The position numbers and the translations under genes are program-made. Shown piece by piece: positions 1 through 9,386 of a stretch of 64,000 bases of DNA. This stretch comes from CAMPJU01 sp036675265 (GTDB lineage Bacteria; Pseudomonadota; Gammaproteobacteria; Xanthomonadales; Xanthomonadaceae), in contig JAKFFJ010000073.1 in NCBI GenBank assembly GCA_036675265.1, positions 124,001-188,000 of the forward strand, written 5' to 3'. How positions within the stretch are numbered: position 1 is the first letter of the stretch; every line of letters begins with the position of its first letter. The notes under the pieces were generated by a model. It did not search any database. It was not told the origin of the DNA and worked only from the letters and a program-made list of their open reading frames with translations.

Positions 1-2
1 AC

Positions 3-62
3 GGACGCCAGGAACGGCTGCTGGCCAACCTCGACCGCATCCAACCGCTCCTGGAGTCCTGA
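3..62 (+). CDS. C-terminal end of an unidentified upstream gene (partial)
   Basis: An open frame enters from the left edge and ends with TGA at 60-62, giving the last 19 residues (…RQERLLANLDRIQPLLES). Sixteen of 19 codons end in G or C, as in neighbouring real genes, and the stop overlaps the ATG of the next gene (TGATG), a usual sign of translational coupling. Too little is visible to name a family. Confidence 0.4.
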   Translation, partial: GRQERLLANLDRIQPLLES

Positions 63-1297
63 TGGGTCCCACCAACCGCATCCTGCTGGCGCTCGCCGCC
101 GGCGCCGTCGCCGGCTTGCTGCTCGCGTGGCACGACCCCGTCCTCGCCGCGCGCGTGGCCGATGCCGTGCAGCCGATCGGCCGGCTCTGGCTCAACGCAC
201 TCCAGATGACGGTGGTGCCCCTGGTGCTCGCGCTGGTGGTCGTCGGCGTCAACACGGCCAGCGATGCCGCGGCCTCGGGACGCATCGCGCGGCGCGCGAT
301 CCTGGTGTTCCTGGTGATCCTGTCGGGTGCCGCGCTCTACGCGATGCTCGCCGCGCCCGCGCTCCTGTCGCTGGCGACGCCCGCACCCGAGCTGACGCGC
401 GCGCTGGGCGAACTGGCACCCGATGGCGCCGCCCCCGTGGCGCCTGGCAGCTGGTCCGAGTCCATCGTGTCCATCATCCCGAGCAATGCCATCGCATCCG
501 CGGCCGCGGCCGCGATGCTCCCGCTGGTGGTGTTCGCGTTGTTCCTGGGCTTCGCCCTCACGCGCATCGATCCCGCGCGCCGCGCCCTGGCGCTCGGCTT
601 CTTCCAGGCGATCGCGGACGCGATGATCGTGATCGTCCACTGGGTGCTGTGGGCGGCGCCGCTGGGCGTGTTCGCGCTGATCCTGGCGGTCTGCGCACGC
701 GCCGGGTTGAGCGTGCTCAGCGCGCTCGGCATCTACATCGCACTGTTGTGCGTGCTGTACCTCGTTGCGACCGCGGCGATGGTGCTGGTGGCGCGCCTCT
801 GGGGCGGCGAACCCGTCCGGCGGTTCGCGGTGGCGATCGCGCCGGCGCAGGCGGTCGCCGGCAGCACCCAGTCCTCGCTGGGCACCTTGCCGGCGATGCT
901 CGAGAGCGCGAACGAGCGCCTCGGCTACCCCACCCGCGTGACCGCGCTGGTCCTGCCGATGGCCGTGACGCTGATGCGCCTCACCAGCCCGATCCAGTAC
1001 CTGGCGGTGGCCGCGTTTGTCGCCTGGGCCTACGGGATCGACCCGACCGCGGCGCAATGGCTCGGCGGCGCGGCGCTGGCGGTGGTGATCAGCCTGGGGT
1101 CGGTCGGCCTGCCCGGCCAGGTCAGCTTCATGGCCACCAACCTCCCCGTCGCGGCGTCGATGGGCCTGCCGGTCGCACCGCTGGGGCTGCTCCTGGCGGT
1201 GGACACCATCCCCGACGTGTTCGCGACGGTGGGCAACGTCACCGCGGACCTCACGGCCACGAGCATCGTGGTGCGGCAATCGCGCGACGACGGCTAG
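62..1297 (+). CDS. DAACS-family (dicarboxylate/amino acid:cation) symporter
   Basis: A 411-residue inner-membrane protein with about eight hydrophobic segments and the fold order of GltP/DctA-type sodium- or proton-coupled symporters. The serine-rich hairpin 1 is present around residues 268-280 (STQSSLGTLPAML), the conserved AAAAMLPLVVFALFLG helix lies near 147-163, and a GSVGLPGQ hairpin-2-like loop follows. The TM7 motif that is NMDGT in canonical members reads PMAVTLMRLTSP here (299-310), so the Asp and Asn are absent and the substrate may not be a dicarboxylate. The start codon overlaps the stop of the upstream frame, so it is probably the second gene of an operon. Family assignment is firm; substrate is unknown. 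Confidence 0.85.
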   Translation: MGPTNRILLALAAGAVAGLLLAWHDPVLAARVADAVQPIGRLWLNALQMTVVPLVLALVVVGVNTASDAAASGRIARRAILVFLVILSGAALYAMLAAPALLSLATPAPELTRALGELAPDGAAPVAPGSWSESIVSIIPSNAIASAAAAAMLPLVVFALFLGFALTRIDPARRALALGFFQAIADAMIVIVHWVLWAAPLGVFALILAVCARAGLSVLSALGIYIALLCVLYLVATAAMVLVARLWGGEPVRRFAVAIAPAQAVAGSTQSSLGTLPAMLESANERLGYPTRVTALVLPMAVTLMRLTSPIQYLAVAAFVAWAYGIDPTAAQWLGGAALAVVISLGSVGLPGQVSFMATNLPVAASMGLPVAPLGLLLAVDTIPDVFATVGNVTADLTATSIVVRQSRDDG

Positions 1298-1353
1298 CCG
1301 CGCACCGCACGCGGCGGGCCTGGACGCCGGCATCCATGCGAAAATGGGCGTTC

Positions 1354-1427
1354 GGCCCCGTAGCTCAGCTGGATAGAGCATCCCCCTCCTAAGGGGAAGG
1401 TCACACGTTCGAATCGTGTCGGGGTCG
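1354..1427 (+). tRNA. tRNA-Arg, anticodon CCT
   Basis: The full cloverleaf can be folded by hand. Acceptor GGCCCCG (1354-1360) pairs with CGGGGTC (1420-1426), with one G-T pair. The D-arm is GCTC/GAGC, the anticodon stem TCCCC/GGGGA with loop CTCCTAA (1386-1392, anticodon CCT at 1388-1390), and the T-arm ACACG-TTCGAAT-CGTGT. The discriminator is G1427. No CCA is encoded (CAA follows), so it must be added after transcription. It decodes AGG, a rare codon in this high-GC genome. Confidence 0.95.
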
Positions 1428-1490
1428 CAAAGCAGCATGGTAGGCGCGGCGTGAGCCGCGATCCGCGCACCCCCAACAGGAGTTTCCCGC

Positions 1491-3023
1491 ATGACCCACC
1501 CCGTCCTCTCCGCGCTTGGCCTGACCGGCCAGGAATCCGGCACCTACCTCGGCAGCGGGGAGTGGGCCAGGACCGGCGACGCGGGACTGCTGGAGCCGGT
1601 GAACCCCACCGACGGCCAGGTGCTGGCGCGGGTGCAGGCGTCGTCGCAACAGGACTACGACACGATCGTCGAGCGCGCGCAGGCCGCATTCAGGGTCTGG
1701 CGAACCACGCCGGCGCCGCGCCGCGGCGAGGCCGTGCGCCTGTGCGCCGACGCGTTGCGCGCCAACAAGGACGCGCTGGGTTCCCTTGTCGCGCTGGAGA
1801 TGGGCAAGTCGAAGCCGGAAGGCGACGGCGAAGTGCAGGAGATGATCGACATCGGCGAGTTCGCGGTCGGGCTCTCGAGGCAGCTGTACGGCCTGACGAT
1901 GCACTCCGAGCGCCCGGGCCACCGCATGTACGAGCAGTGGCACCCGCTCGGCCTCGTCGGGATCATCTCCGCCTTCAACTTCCCGGTCGCCGTGTGGGCC
2001 TGGAACGCGTTCGTGGCCGCCGTGTGCGGCGACATCTGCATCTGGAAGCCCTCGCCCAAGACCCCGTTGTCGGCCATCGCGTCGATGAGGATCTGCAACG
2101 AGGCGCTGCGCAAGGGCGGCTTCCCGGACATCTTCTTCCTGTTCAACGATGCCGGCACCGAGCTGGCGCAGCAGTTCGTCGATGACCGGCGCATCGCGCT
2201 GGTGAGCTTCACCGGCTCGACCCGGGTCGGCCGCACCGTCGGCGAGCGCGTCGCGCGCCGCATGGGCCGCTCGCTGCTCGAGCTCGGCGGCAACAACGCG
2301 ATCATCCTGGACCCGACCGCGGACCTGAAGATCGCGATCCCCGGCATCGTGTTCGGTGCCGTCGGCACCGCGGGCCAGCGCTGCACCACCACGCGCCGGT
2401 TGTTCGTGCACGCGTCGATCTTCGATGACGTACTGGCCAAGCTGGTGGCCGCGTACGCCCAGGTCGGGAAGAAGATCGGCGATCCCACCGACCCGGCCAA
2501 CCTGATGGGCCCGCTCAACAGCCGGGACGCCGTGCAGGCCTACCTGGACGCCATCGCCTCGGCGAAGGCCGCCGGCGGCAAGGTCGAGACCGGCGGCGCC
2601 GCGCTCGATCGCCCGGGCAACTTCGTGCTGCCGACGATCATCACCGGCCTGTCGAACGACGCGGACGTGGTGCAGGCCGAGACCTTCGCGCCGATCCTGT
2701 ACGTGATGCCCTATTCCGACCTGCGCGAGGCGATCGACCTGCAGAACGACGTGCCGCAGGGCCTGTCGTCGTCGATCTTCACCAACGACCTCAGGTCCGC
2801 CGAGGCCTTCCTGTCGGCGGCCGGCTCGGACTGCGGCATCGCCAACGTGAACATCGGCACCAGCGGCGCCGAGATCGGCGGCGCGTTCGGCGGCGAGAAG
2901 GAAACCGGGGGCGGCCGCGAGTCGGGGTCGGATGCGTGGAAGGCCTACATGCGCCGCCAGACCAACACCATCAACTACTCCGACACCCTGCCGCTGGCGC
3001 AGGGCATCAAGTTCGACCTGTGA
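1491..3023 (+). CDS. ALDH7-type aldehyde dehydrogenase (alpha-aminoadipate semialdehyde dehydrogenase-like)
   Basis: A 510-residue NAD-dependent aldehyde dehydrogenase, full length for the family. The Rossmann signature FTGSTRVG is at 240-247, the general base Glu264 is in LELGGNN and the nucleophile Cys298 is in GQRCTTTRR. The GQRCTTTRR and LPTIITGL patterns are typical of the ALDH7/antiquitin branch (bacterial AmaB), which oxidises alpha-aminoadipate semialdehyde (piperideine-6-carboxylate) in lysine catabolism. That substrate is inferred from the family only. AGGAG precedes the ATG. It follows tRNA-Arg and is 12 bases ahead of pyrD, with no visible pathway partner. Confidence 0.88.
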   Translation: MTHPVLSALGLTGQESGTYLGSGEWARTGDAGLLEPVNPTDGQVLARVQASSQQDYDTIVERAQAAFRVWRTTPAPRRGEAVRLCADALRANKDALGSLVALEMGKSKPEGDGEVQEMIDIGEFAVGLSRQLYGLTMHSERPGHRMYEQWHPLGLVGIISAFNFPVAVWAWNAFVAAVCGDICIWKPSPKTPLSAIASMRICNEALRKGGFPDIFFLFNDAGTELAQQFVDDRRIALVSFTGSTRVGRTVGERVARRMGRSLLELGGNNAIILDPTADLKIAIPGIVFGAVGTAGQRCTTTRRLFVHASIFDDVLAKLVAAYAQVGKKIGDPTDPANLMGPLNSRDAVQAYLDAIASAKAAGGKVETGGAALDRPGNFVLPTIITGLSNDADVVQAETFAPILYVMPYSDLREAIDLQNDVPQGLSSSIFTNDLRSAEAFLSAAGSDCGIANVNIGTSGAEIGGAFGGEKETGGGRESGSDAWKAYMRRQTNTINYSDTLPLAQGIKFDL

Positions 3024-3035
3024 GCCACTGACTGC

Positions 3036-4091
3036 ATGTACGGCCTCGCCCGGCCTTTCCTGTTCGCACTGGGGGCCGAGCGTGCGCATGGCGCGACGCT
3101 CGGCGCCCTGGACCTGCTCCACCGCGCCGGCGCGTCCCGGCTGGTCGCCGACGGGGTGCACCGGCTGCCGACGCAGGCCCTGGGCCTGGCCTTCCCCAAT
3201 CCCGTGGGCCTGGCCGCCGGCCTGGACAAGAACGGCGCGCACGTGGATGCCCTGCTCGCCCTGGGCTTCGGCTTCGTCGAGGTCGGCACCGTCACGCCAC
3301 GCCCGCAGGCCGGCAATCCGCGGCCGCGCATGTTCCGCCTGCCCGACCACCAGGCGGTGATCAACCGGCTCGGCTTCAACAACGCCGGCGTGGACGCGCT
3401 GGTGCGCAACGTCGGGCGGGCGCGACGCCGCGGCGGGCTGCTGGGGATCAACATCGGCAGGAACCGCGACACGCCCAACGCATCGGCGGCCGACGACTAC
3501 CTGCACTGCCTCGGGAAGGTCTACCCGCTGGCCGACTACATCACGGTCAACATTTCCTCGCCCAATACCGCGGGCCTGCGCGAGCTGCAGGAGGAACAGG
3601 CGCTGCGGCGGCTGGTGGGCACGCTGCGCGAGGCGCAGGAGGCGCTGGGCGCCCGGCATGGCAAGCGCGTGCCGATGCTGGTGAAGGTGTCGCCGGACCT
3701 GTCCGACCAGGACATCGACGCGGCCGCGCGGGTGCTCGGCGACCTGCAGGTGGATGGCGTCGTGGCGACCAACACCACGGTCTCGCGCTTCGCCGTGCAG
3801 GGCGCGCGCCATGCCGACCAGGCCGGCGGCCTGTCCGGCGCCCCGCTGATGGAAAAGTCCACCGCGGTGCTGCGTCGCATGCGGACCCGGCTGCCCGAGT
3901 CGATCCCCATGGTCGGCGTCGGCGGCATCCTGTCGGGCGCCGACGCGGCAGCGAAGATGTCGGCCGGGGCGACGCTGGTGCAGGTCTACACCGGCCTGGT
4001 CTACCGGGGGCCGAAGCTGGTCGGCGAGTGCGTCGACGCGATGCGCCGGCGCAAGGAAGCCCCCAGCCGTGGCAACCTGCCCCCCGAATGA
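3036..4091 (+). CDS. pyrD: Dihydroorotate dehydrogenase (quinone), class 2
   Basis: This 351-residue enzyme oxidises dihydroorotate to orotate in pyrimidine synthesis, passing electrons through FMN to membrane quinones. Seen in order are an N-terminal helical quinone tunnel region (residues 1-40), AAGLDKNG, the substrate motif NRLGFNN, TVNISSPNT with the class 2 catalytic serine, KVSPDLSDQDI, TNTT and the phosphate-binding VGVGGI near the end. Length fits class 2. It starts 12 bases after the aldehyde dehydrogenase stop and its end overlaps or abuts murB, so the run to the EamA transporter at 6056 is likely one transcript. Confidence 0.95.
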   Translation: MYGLARPFLFALGAERAHGATLGALDLLHRAGASRLVADGVHRLPTQALGLAFPNPVGLAAGLDKNGAHVDALLALGFGFVEVGTVTPRPQAGNPRPRMFRLPDHQAVINRLGFNNAGVDALVRNVGRARRRGGLLGINIGRNRDTPNASAADDYLHCLGKVYPLADYITVNISSPNTAGLRELQEEQALRRLVGTLREAQEALGARHGKRVPMLVKVSPDLSDQDIDAAARVLGDLQVDGVVATNTTVSRFAVQGARHADQAGGLSGAPLMEKSTAVLRRMRTRLPESIPMVGVGGILSGADAAAKMSAGATLVQVYTGLVYRGPKLVGECVDAMRRRKEAPSRGNLPPE

Positions 4092-4104
4092 CGCGATCGC
4101 CGAC

Positions 4105-5145
4105 ATGACCCGGGCCTTCCGGTTGCTGCACGACGCGGACCTGGTGGCACGCAACACGTTCGGCGTCCCGGCGCGCGCGCGGATGCTGGTGGAAGTCACC
4201 GACGCAGGCGTGCTCCCGTCCCTGTTCGCCACCGAGTTGCGCGACGCGAAGGTGATGGTCCTGGGGGGCGGCAGCAACCTGCTGTTCGCCGGCGATCCCG
4301 AAGGCCCGGTGCTCGCCCTGCGGGGCGAACGGATGTCCGTGCTGGGCGACGAACCGGCTGGCGTGCGCGTGCGTGCCGATGCCGGCGCGAACTGGGACGC
4401 GTTCGTGCGCTGGACCCTGGCGCACGGCCTCGGGGGACTCGAGAACCTGGCGCTGATCCCCGGCACCGTGGGCGCGGCCCCGATCCAGAACATCGGCGCC
4501 TACGGCGTCGAGGCCAGCGAGCGGATCCTCGCCGTCGAGGCCTTCGAACCGGCGACCGCCACGATGCATCGCTTCGCGCCGGCGGCCTGCGCCTTCGCCT
4601 ACCGCGACAGCGTGTTCAAGCGCGAGGCGGGCCGCTACGTGGTGACCGCGGTGGAGTTCCTGCTGTCACGCACGGCCCGGCCGAGGGTGGAGTACGCCGG
4701 CGTGCGGGCCGAACTGGACGCGATGGGCGTCGGCGCGGCGCCCACCGCCCCGCAGGTCGCCGACGCGGTCACGGCGATCCGCCGGCGCAAGCTTCCCGAT
4801 CCCGCGCGGGTGGGCAATGCGGGCAGCTTCTTCAAGAACCCCATCGTCGCCGCCGCGGTCGCGGATGCATTGCTGCAGGCGAGCCCCGACCTGCCCGTCT
4901 TCCCCGTCGCCGACCCCGGGGACCGCAAGCTGTCGGCCGCGTGGCTGATCGACCGGTGCGGCTGGAAGGGACACCGCGACGGCGATGCCGGCGTGGCGGC
5001 TTCGCACGCGCTCGTGCTGGTGAACCACGGGGCCGCGACCGGCGCGCAGCTGCTGGACCTGGCGCGACGCATCGCCGCCTCCGTCAAGGACCGGTTCGGC
5101 GTGCCGCTCGAACCGGAACCGCGGATCGTGGGCGCCGACTGGTGA
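4105..5145 (+). CDS. murB: UDP-N-acetylenolpyruvoylglucosamine reductase, type I
   Basis: This FAD enzyme makes UDP-MurNAc for peptidoglycan, using NADPH to reduce the enolpyruvyl ether. About 346 residues from ATG 4105. Key motifs are NTFGVPA (substrate/FAD domain start), GGGSNLLF (FAD), the long NLALIPGTVGAAPIQNIGAYG loop, YRDSVFK, the proton-donor serine in NAGSFFKNP, and a C-terminal EPEPRIVG holding the catalytic Glu. The tyrosine loop marks the type I form. A GTG at 4069, in frame and inside pyrD, has an AAGGA sequence about 11 bases upstream and would add 12 residues. The ATG was chosen because it gives the usual distance to NTFG. Confidence 0.93.
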   Translation: MTRAFRLLHDADLVARNTFGVPARARMLVEVTDAGVLPSLFATELRDAKVMVLGGGSNLLFAGDPEGPVLALRGERMSVLGDEPAGVRVRADAGANWDAFVRWTLAHGLGGLENLALIPGTVGAAPIQNIGAYGVEASERILAVEAFEPATATMHRFAPAACAFAYRDSVFKREAGRYVVTAVEFLLSRTARPRVEYAGVRAELDAMGVGAAPTAPQVADAVTAIRRRKLPDPARVGNAGSFFKNPIVAAAVADALLQASPDLPVFPVADPGDRKLSAAWLIDRCGWKGHRDGDAGVAASHALVLVNHGAATGAQLLDLARRIAASVKDRFGVPLEPEPRIVGADW

Positions 5146-6056
5146 ACGAGGCCGCGTCGAAGGTGCACATGCGCGCCGCGCTCCTGATGCTCGGGAGCAC
5201 GGTGTTCTTCGCCTGCATGGCGGTGGTCATCCGCCTGGCGTCGGAAACGCTGCACGCGTTCGAGATCGCGTTCTTCCGCAACTTCTTCGGCATGCTCGCG
5301 GCGCTGCCGCTGCTGCTCAAGCACGGGCCCGGGCTGCTCAGGACCGACCAGCTGCCACGCTATTTCGTCCGCTGCGCGCTCGGCGTGGGGGCGATGTTCG
5401 CCGGCTTCTGGGCAATCGGCCACCTGCCACTCGCGCATGCGATCTCGCTCACGTATTCCTCGCCGCTGTTCGTCACCATCGCAGCGGTGTTCTGGCTGGG
5501 CGAGCAGGTCCGCGCCCGGCGCTGGACGGCGGTGATCGTGGGGTTCGTCGGCGTGCTGGTGATCGTCCGCCCGGGGACGGAAGGCTTCTCCGCCGGGAGC
5601 CTGGTCGCCGTGCTGGCGGCCATCCTGAGCGGCATCGTCGCGATCCAGATCAAGCAGCTCTCGCGCACCGAGCCGGCCGACCGCATCGTGCTCTGGACGA
5701 CGATCCTGTGGGTGCCGATGTCGATCCTGCCGGCGCTCTGGGTGTGGGAGTGGCCGTCGGGCCTGACCTGGCTGTGGGTCGTCGCGGCGGGTGTCCTCGG
5801 CACCAGCGGCCACATGCTGTGGACGCGGGCCCTGAAGCTCGGCGAAGTCTCCGCGCTGCAGCCGATCAGCTTCATGCAGTTGCCACTGGTGGCGATCGCG
5901 GGCTGGGCGCTCTTCGGCGAATCGCTGGACCGCTGGACCGTCATGGGCGCGGCGATCATCCTCTCGGCGAACGCCTACATCGCCCATCGCGAAGCCACGC
6001 TGCTGCGTCGCCACGCGACCAGCGCCCCACTGGAAGCCGCCAAGCCGGCCGAGTGA
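5142..6056 (+). CDS. EamA-family (DMT) exporter
   Basis: About 304 residues with ten predicted membrane segments built from two EamA repeats (residues about 10-140 and 155-290), the layout of drug/metabolite transporters that export amino acids, nucleobases or similar small molecules. The second repeat contains the typical TSGHMLWTRALKLGE and LLGE/FGE-type segments. The GTG at 5142 overlaps the murB stop (GTGA), which argues for translational coupling; an in-frame ATG at 5169 is the alternative. Substrate cannot be inferred. Confidence 0.85.
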   Translation: MNEAASKVHMRAALLMLGSTVFFACMAVVIRLASETLHAFEIAFFRNFFGMLAALPLLLKHGPGLLRTDQLPRYFVRCALGVGAMFAGFWAIGHLPLAHAISLTYSSPLFVTIAAVFWLGEQVRARRWTAVIVGFVGVLVIVRPGTEGFSAGSLVAVLAAILSGIVAIQIKQLSRTEPADRIVLWTTILWVPMSILPALWVWEWPSGLTWLWVVAAGVLGTSGHMLWTRALKLGEVSALQPISFMQLPLVAIAGWALFGESLDRWTVMGAAIILSANAYIAHREATLLRRHATSAPLEAAKPAE

Positions 6057-6071
6057 CCGGGACCACGCGCC

Positions 6072-6789
6072 TCAGGGGGTGACCGGTACGCCGCGCGCCT
6101 GCCAGGGATGCCGGTGGTGGTGGAACACCATCAGGAAGCTCGCCACCGTCCACACCGACGCCGCCGTCCATCCGGCCAGGATGTCCGACGGGAAGTGCAC
6201 CCCGAGGTACACGCGCGAGGCGCCCACCAGCAGCGCGAACGGCATCGCCAGCAGCAGCACCGGCCAGCGCCAGCGCGTGCGCCACGCCAGCAGCACCACG
6301 ACCCAGGCCAGCGTCATCGATCCCATGGCGTGCCCGCTGGGGAAACTGTACGTCTCCTCCGGCGCGATCGACGGCCACAGGTCCGGCCGCACGCGACCGA
6401 ACGCGTGCTTCGTCGCGATGTTCAACAGGGCCGACCCGCCGAGCGCCAGCGCCGCGAACAGGCCCTCGCGCACCCGCCGCTTCCAGGCCAGCACCGCCAC
6501 CAGCAGGAGGTCGAACGGCACCACGAACCACGCGTAGCCCAGGTCCGACAGCAGCAAGTGGAACCGGTCCAGCCCGGCGCCGGCAAGCGAATGCGCGAAC
6601 CGCAGCAGGGGGACGTCGAAGTCGAAGCCTTCGCCTTCGTGCACGTCTTCGGCGAGCTCGGCAAACCCCCACAGCGGCAGCAGGAGGCCTGCGAACAGCA
6701 GCAGCAGGCGACGCCGGTACTTCCAGACGAACCGGGCGCCGAACCTTGCCTCCCGCAGCAGGTCCCGCAGGTTCGTCGCCCTCGCCCGC

Positions 6790-6815
<26 letters not shown>
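6072..6815 (-). CDS. PAP2-family membrane phosphatase
   Basis: An integral membrane acid phosphatase of the PAP2/phosphatidylglycerophosphatase B type, which removes phosphate from lipid phosphates such as undecaprenyl-PP, PGP or phosphatidate. All three catalytic motifs are visible: KHAFGRVRPD, then PSGHA, then SRVYLGVHFPSD with the catalytic His. Five or six hydrophobic helices surround them. About 247 residues if read from ATG 6815. An in-frame ATG at 6869 would extend the overlap with ispG, whose coding ends at 6790. The gene lies directly downstream of ispG on the same strand, so it may act on isoprenoid diphosphates, but that is inference. Confidence 0.85.
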
Positions 6816-8082
<1,267 letters not shown>

Positions 8083-8088
8083 GTCTGC

Positions 8089-8094
8089 ATTTTA
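8089..8094 (-). promoter_or_regulatory. Putative leaderless -10 element of ispG (TAAAAT)
   Basis: On the minus strand TAAAAT lies exactly six bases before the ispG GTG at 8082. Transcription starting about seven bases downstream would begin at the start codon itself. It is an AT-rich island in very GC-rich surroundings. No convincing -35 was found, as the upstream bases enter the palindromic repeat at 8107. Confidence 0.4.
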
Positions 8095-8106
8095 GCCGCG
8101 TACCTG

Positions 8107-8163
8107 TTGTGGGAGCCGCCATGGCGGCGAAATTCGCATTCGCCACCATGGTGGCTCCCACAA
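8107..8163. repeat. REP-like intergenic inverted repeat, family A
   Basis: Two 25-base arms (8107-8131 and 8139-8163) are complementary except for two positions, separated by a 7-base loop. Each arm begins TTGTGGGAGCC and is itself palindromic at GCCGCCATGGCGGC or GCCACCATGGTGGC, so the two differences are compensated inside each arm. A diverged copy occurs at 28946-29008. It lies between the divergent ispG and xseA genes. Such GTGGGAGC palindromes are widespread in pseudomonads and xanthomonads as REP elements. Confidence 0.8.
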
Positions 8164-8172
8164 GGGATGGCT

Positions 8173-8178
8173 TACCCT
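8173..8178 (+). promoter_or_regulatory. Putative leaderless -10 element of xseA (TACCCT)
   Basis: TACCCT ends six bases before the xseA ATG at 8185 and no Shine-Dalgarno is visible between them. Same geometry as at ispG, the ABC exporter (15794) and others in this window. Confidence 0.35.
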
Positions 8179-8184
8179 GCCCGC

Positions 8185-9372
8185 ATGGAGCGCACCGACG
8201 TCCTCACGCCGAGCCAGCTGAACACCCTGGCCCGGAGCCTGCTGGAGGACGCCTTTCCGCTGGTCTGGGTGGAGGGCGAACTCGGCAACGTCTCCAGGCC
8301 AGCGTCGGGGCATCTGTACTTCACCCTCAAGGACGCGCGCGCCCAGGTGCGGGGCGCCCTGTTCAAGCCCAAGAGCCAGTGGTTGAAGTTCGTCCCCCGC
8401 GAGGGCCTGCGCGTGCTGGCGCGCGGGCGCCTGACCCTCTACGAAGCGCGCGGCGAGTACCAGCTCGTGCTTGACCACATGGAGGAAGCCGGCGAAGGCG
8501 CATTGCAGCGGGCGTTCGAGGCGTTGAAGGCGAAGCTCGCGGCCGAGGGCCTGTTCGCGACGGAACGCAAGCGCCCGCTGCCGGCGTTCGTGCGCCGGCT
8601 GGGCGTCATCACTTCGCCGTCCGGCGCCGCGGTCCGCGACATCGTCAGCGTGCTAGGGCGGCGCTGCCCCTTGCTGGAGGTCGACATCCTCCCCGTGCAG
8701 GTGCAGGGCGCCACCGCCGCCGCGGGGATCGCCGCGATGCTCGCGCGCGCCGCGGCGAGCGGACGCTACGACACGTTGCTGGTGGCACGTGGCGGCGGTT
8801 CGCTCGAGGACCTGTGGGCCTTCAACGACGAAGCGCTGGTGCGCGCCATCGCCGCGTCTCCCGTCCCCGTCGTGTCCGCCGTCGGCCACGAGACCGACTT
8901 CACGCTCGCCGACTTCGCCGCCGATGTCCGCGCGCCGACGCCATCGGTCGCCGCCGAGCTGCTGGTCCCCGACCGCGACGACCTGCGCCGGCGCATCGCC
9001 ACGTTCAAGGCACGCCTGCAACGCCAGCAACAGCAGCAGCTGCGGCAGGCGACCCAGCGCGCCGATCGCGCGGGCCTGCGCCTGGAGGCCCAGCGTCCGC
9101 GCGCGCGCCTCGACATGCTGTGCCGCCGCCAGGCCGAGTCGATGCGCCGGCTCGCCGCGGCCTGGCAGCGCCGGCTCGAACGCGACCATGCCAGCTTGCG
9201 CGGCCTCGCCCGCTCGCTCGAGGCCGTCAGTCCCCTCGCCACCGTTGCGCGCGGCTACGCGATCCTCCAGCACGAGGACGGCCGCCTGGTGCGCAGCACG
9301 ACGCAGGCCGACGCGGGCGATCACGTCGAAGCCCGCCTCGCCGATGGCACCCTGAAGCTCACCGTGCGCTGA
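8185..9372 (+). CDS. xseA: Exodeoxyribonuclease VII large subunit
   Basis: The large catalytic subunit of exonuclease VII, which with XseB degrades single-stranded DNA from both ends. At 395 residues it is shorter than the usual 440-460, the shortfall being in the C-terminal coiled coil. The N-terminal OB fold (residues about 10-105: LVWVEGELGNVSRPASGHLYFTLKD) is followed by the catalytic domain with GVITSPSGAAVRDI, ARGGGSLEDLWAFNDE and SAVGHETDFTLADFAAD. The glutamine- and arginine-rich stretch RQQQQQLRQ begins the coiled coil. ATG 8185 was chosen because the protein then begins at the OB fold; an ATG at 8167 is also in frame. Confidence 0.93.
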   Translation: MERTDVLTPSQLNTLARSLLEDAFPLVWVEGELGNVSRPASGHLYFTLKDARAQVRGALFKPKSQWLKFVPREGLRVLARGRLTLYEARGEYQLVLDHMEEAGEGALQRAFEALKAKLAAEGLFATERKRPLPAFVRRLGVITSPSGAAVRDIVSVLGRRCPLLEVDILPVQVQGATAAAGIAAMLARAAASGRYDTLLVARGGGSLEDLWAFNDEALVRAIAASPVPVVSAVGHETDFTLADFAADVRAPTPSVAAELLVPDRDDLRRRIATFKARLQRQQQQQLRQATQRADRAGLRLEAQRPRARLDMLCRRQAESMRRLAAAWQRRLERDHASLRGLARSLEAVSPLATVARGYAILQHEDGRLVRSTTQADAGDHVEARLADGTLKLTVR

Positions 9373-9386
9373 AGTCGGGAGCCGCC

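Noticed and set aside
1354..1427. tRNA-Arg as an integration site for a mobile element
   Set aside because: No integrase, no direct repeat of the tRNA 3' end and no change in composition on either side.
1401..4493. A 1030-codon minus-strand frame over the ALDH7 and pyrD genes
   Set aside because: Low-complexity, His/Arg/Gly-rich translation mirroring real genes on the other strand; a GC-driven shadow.
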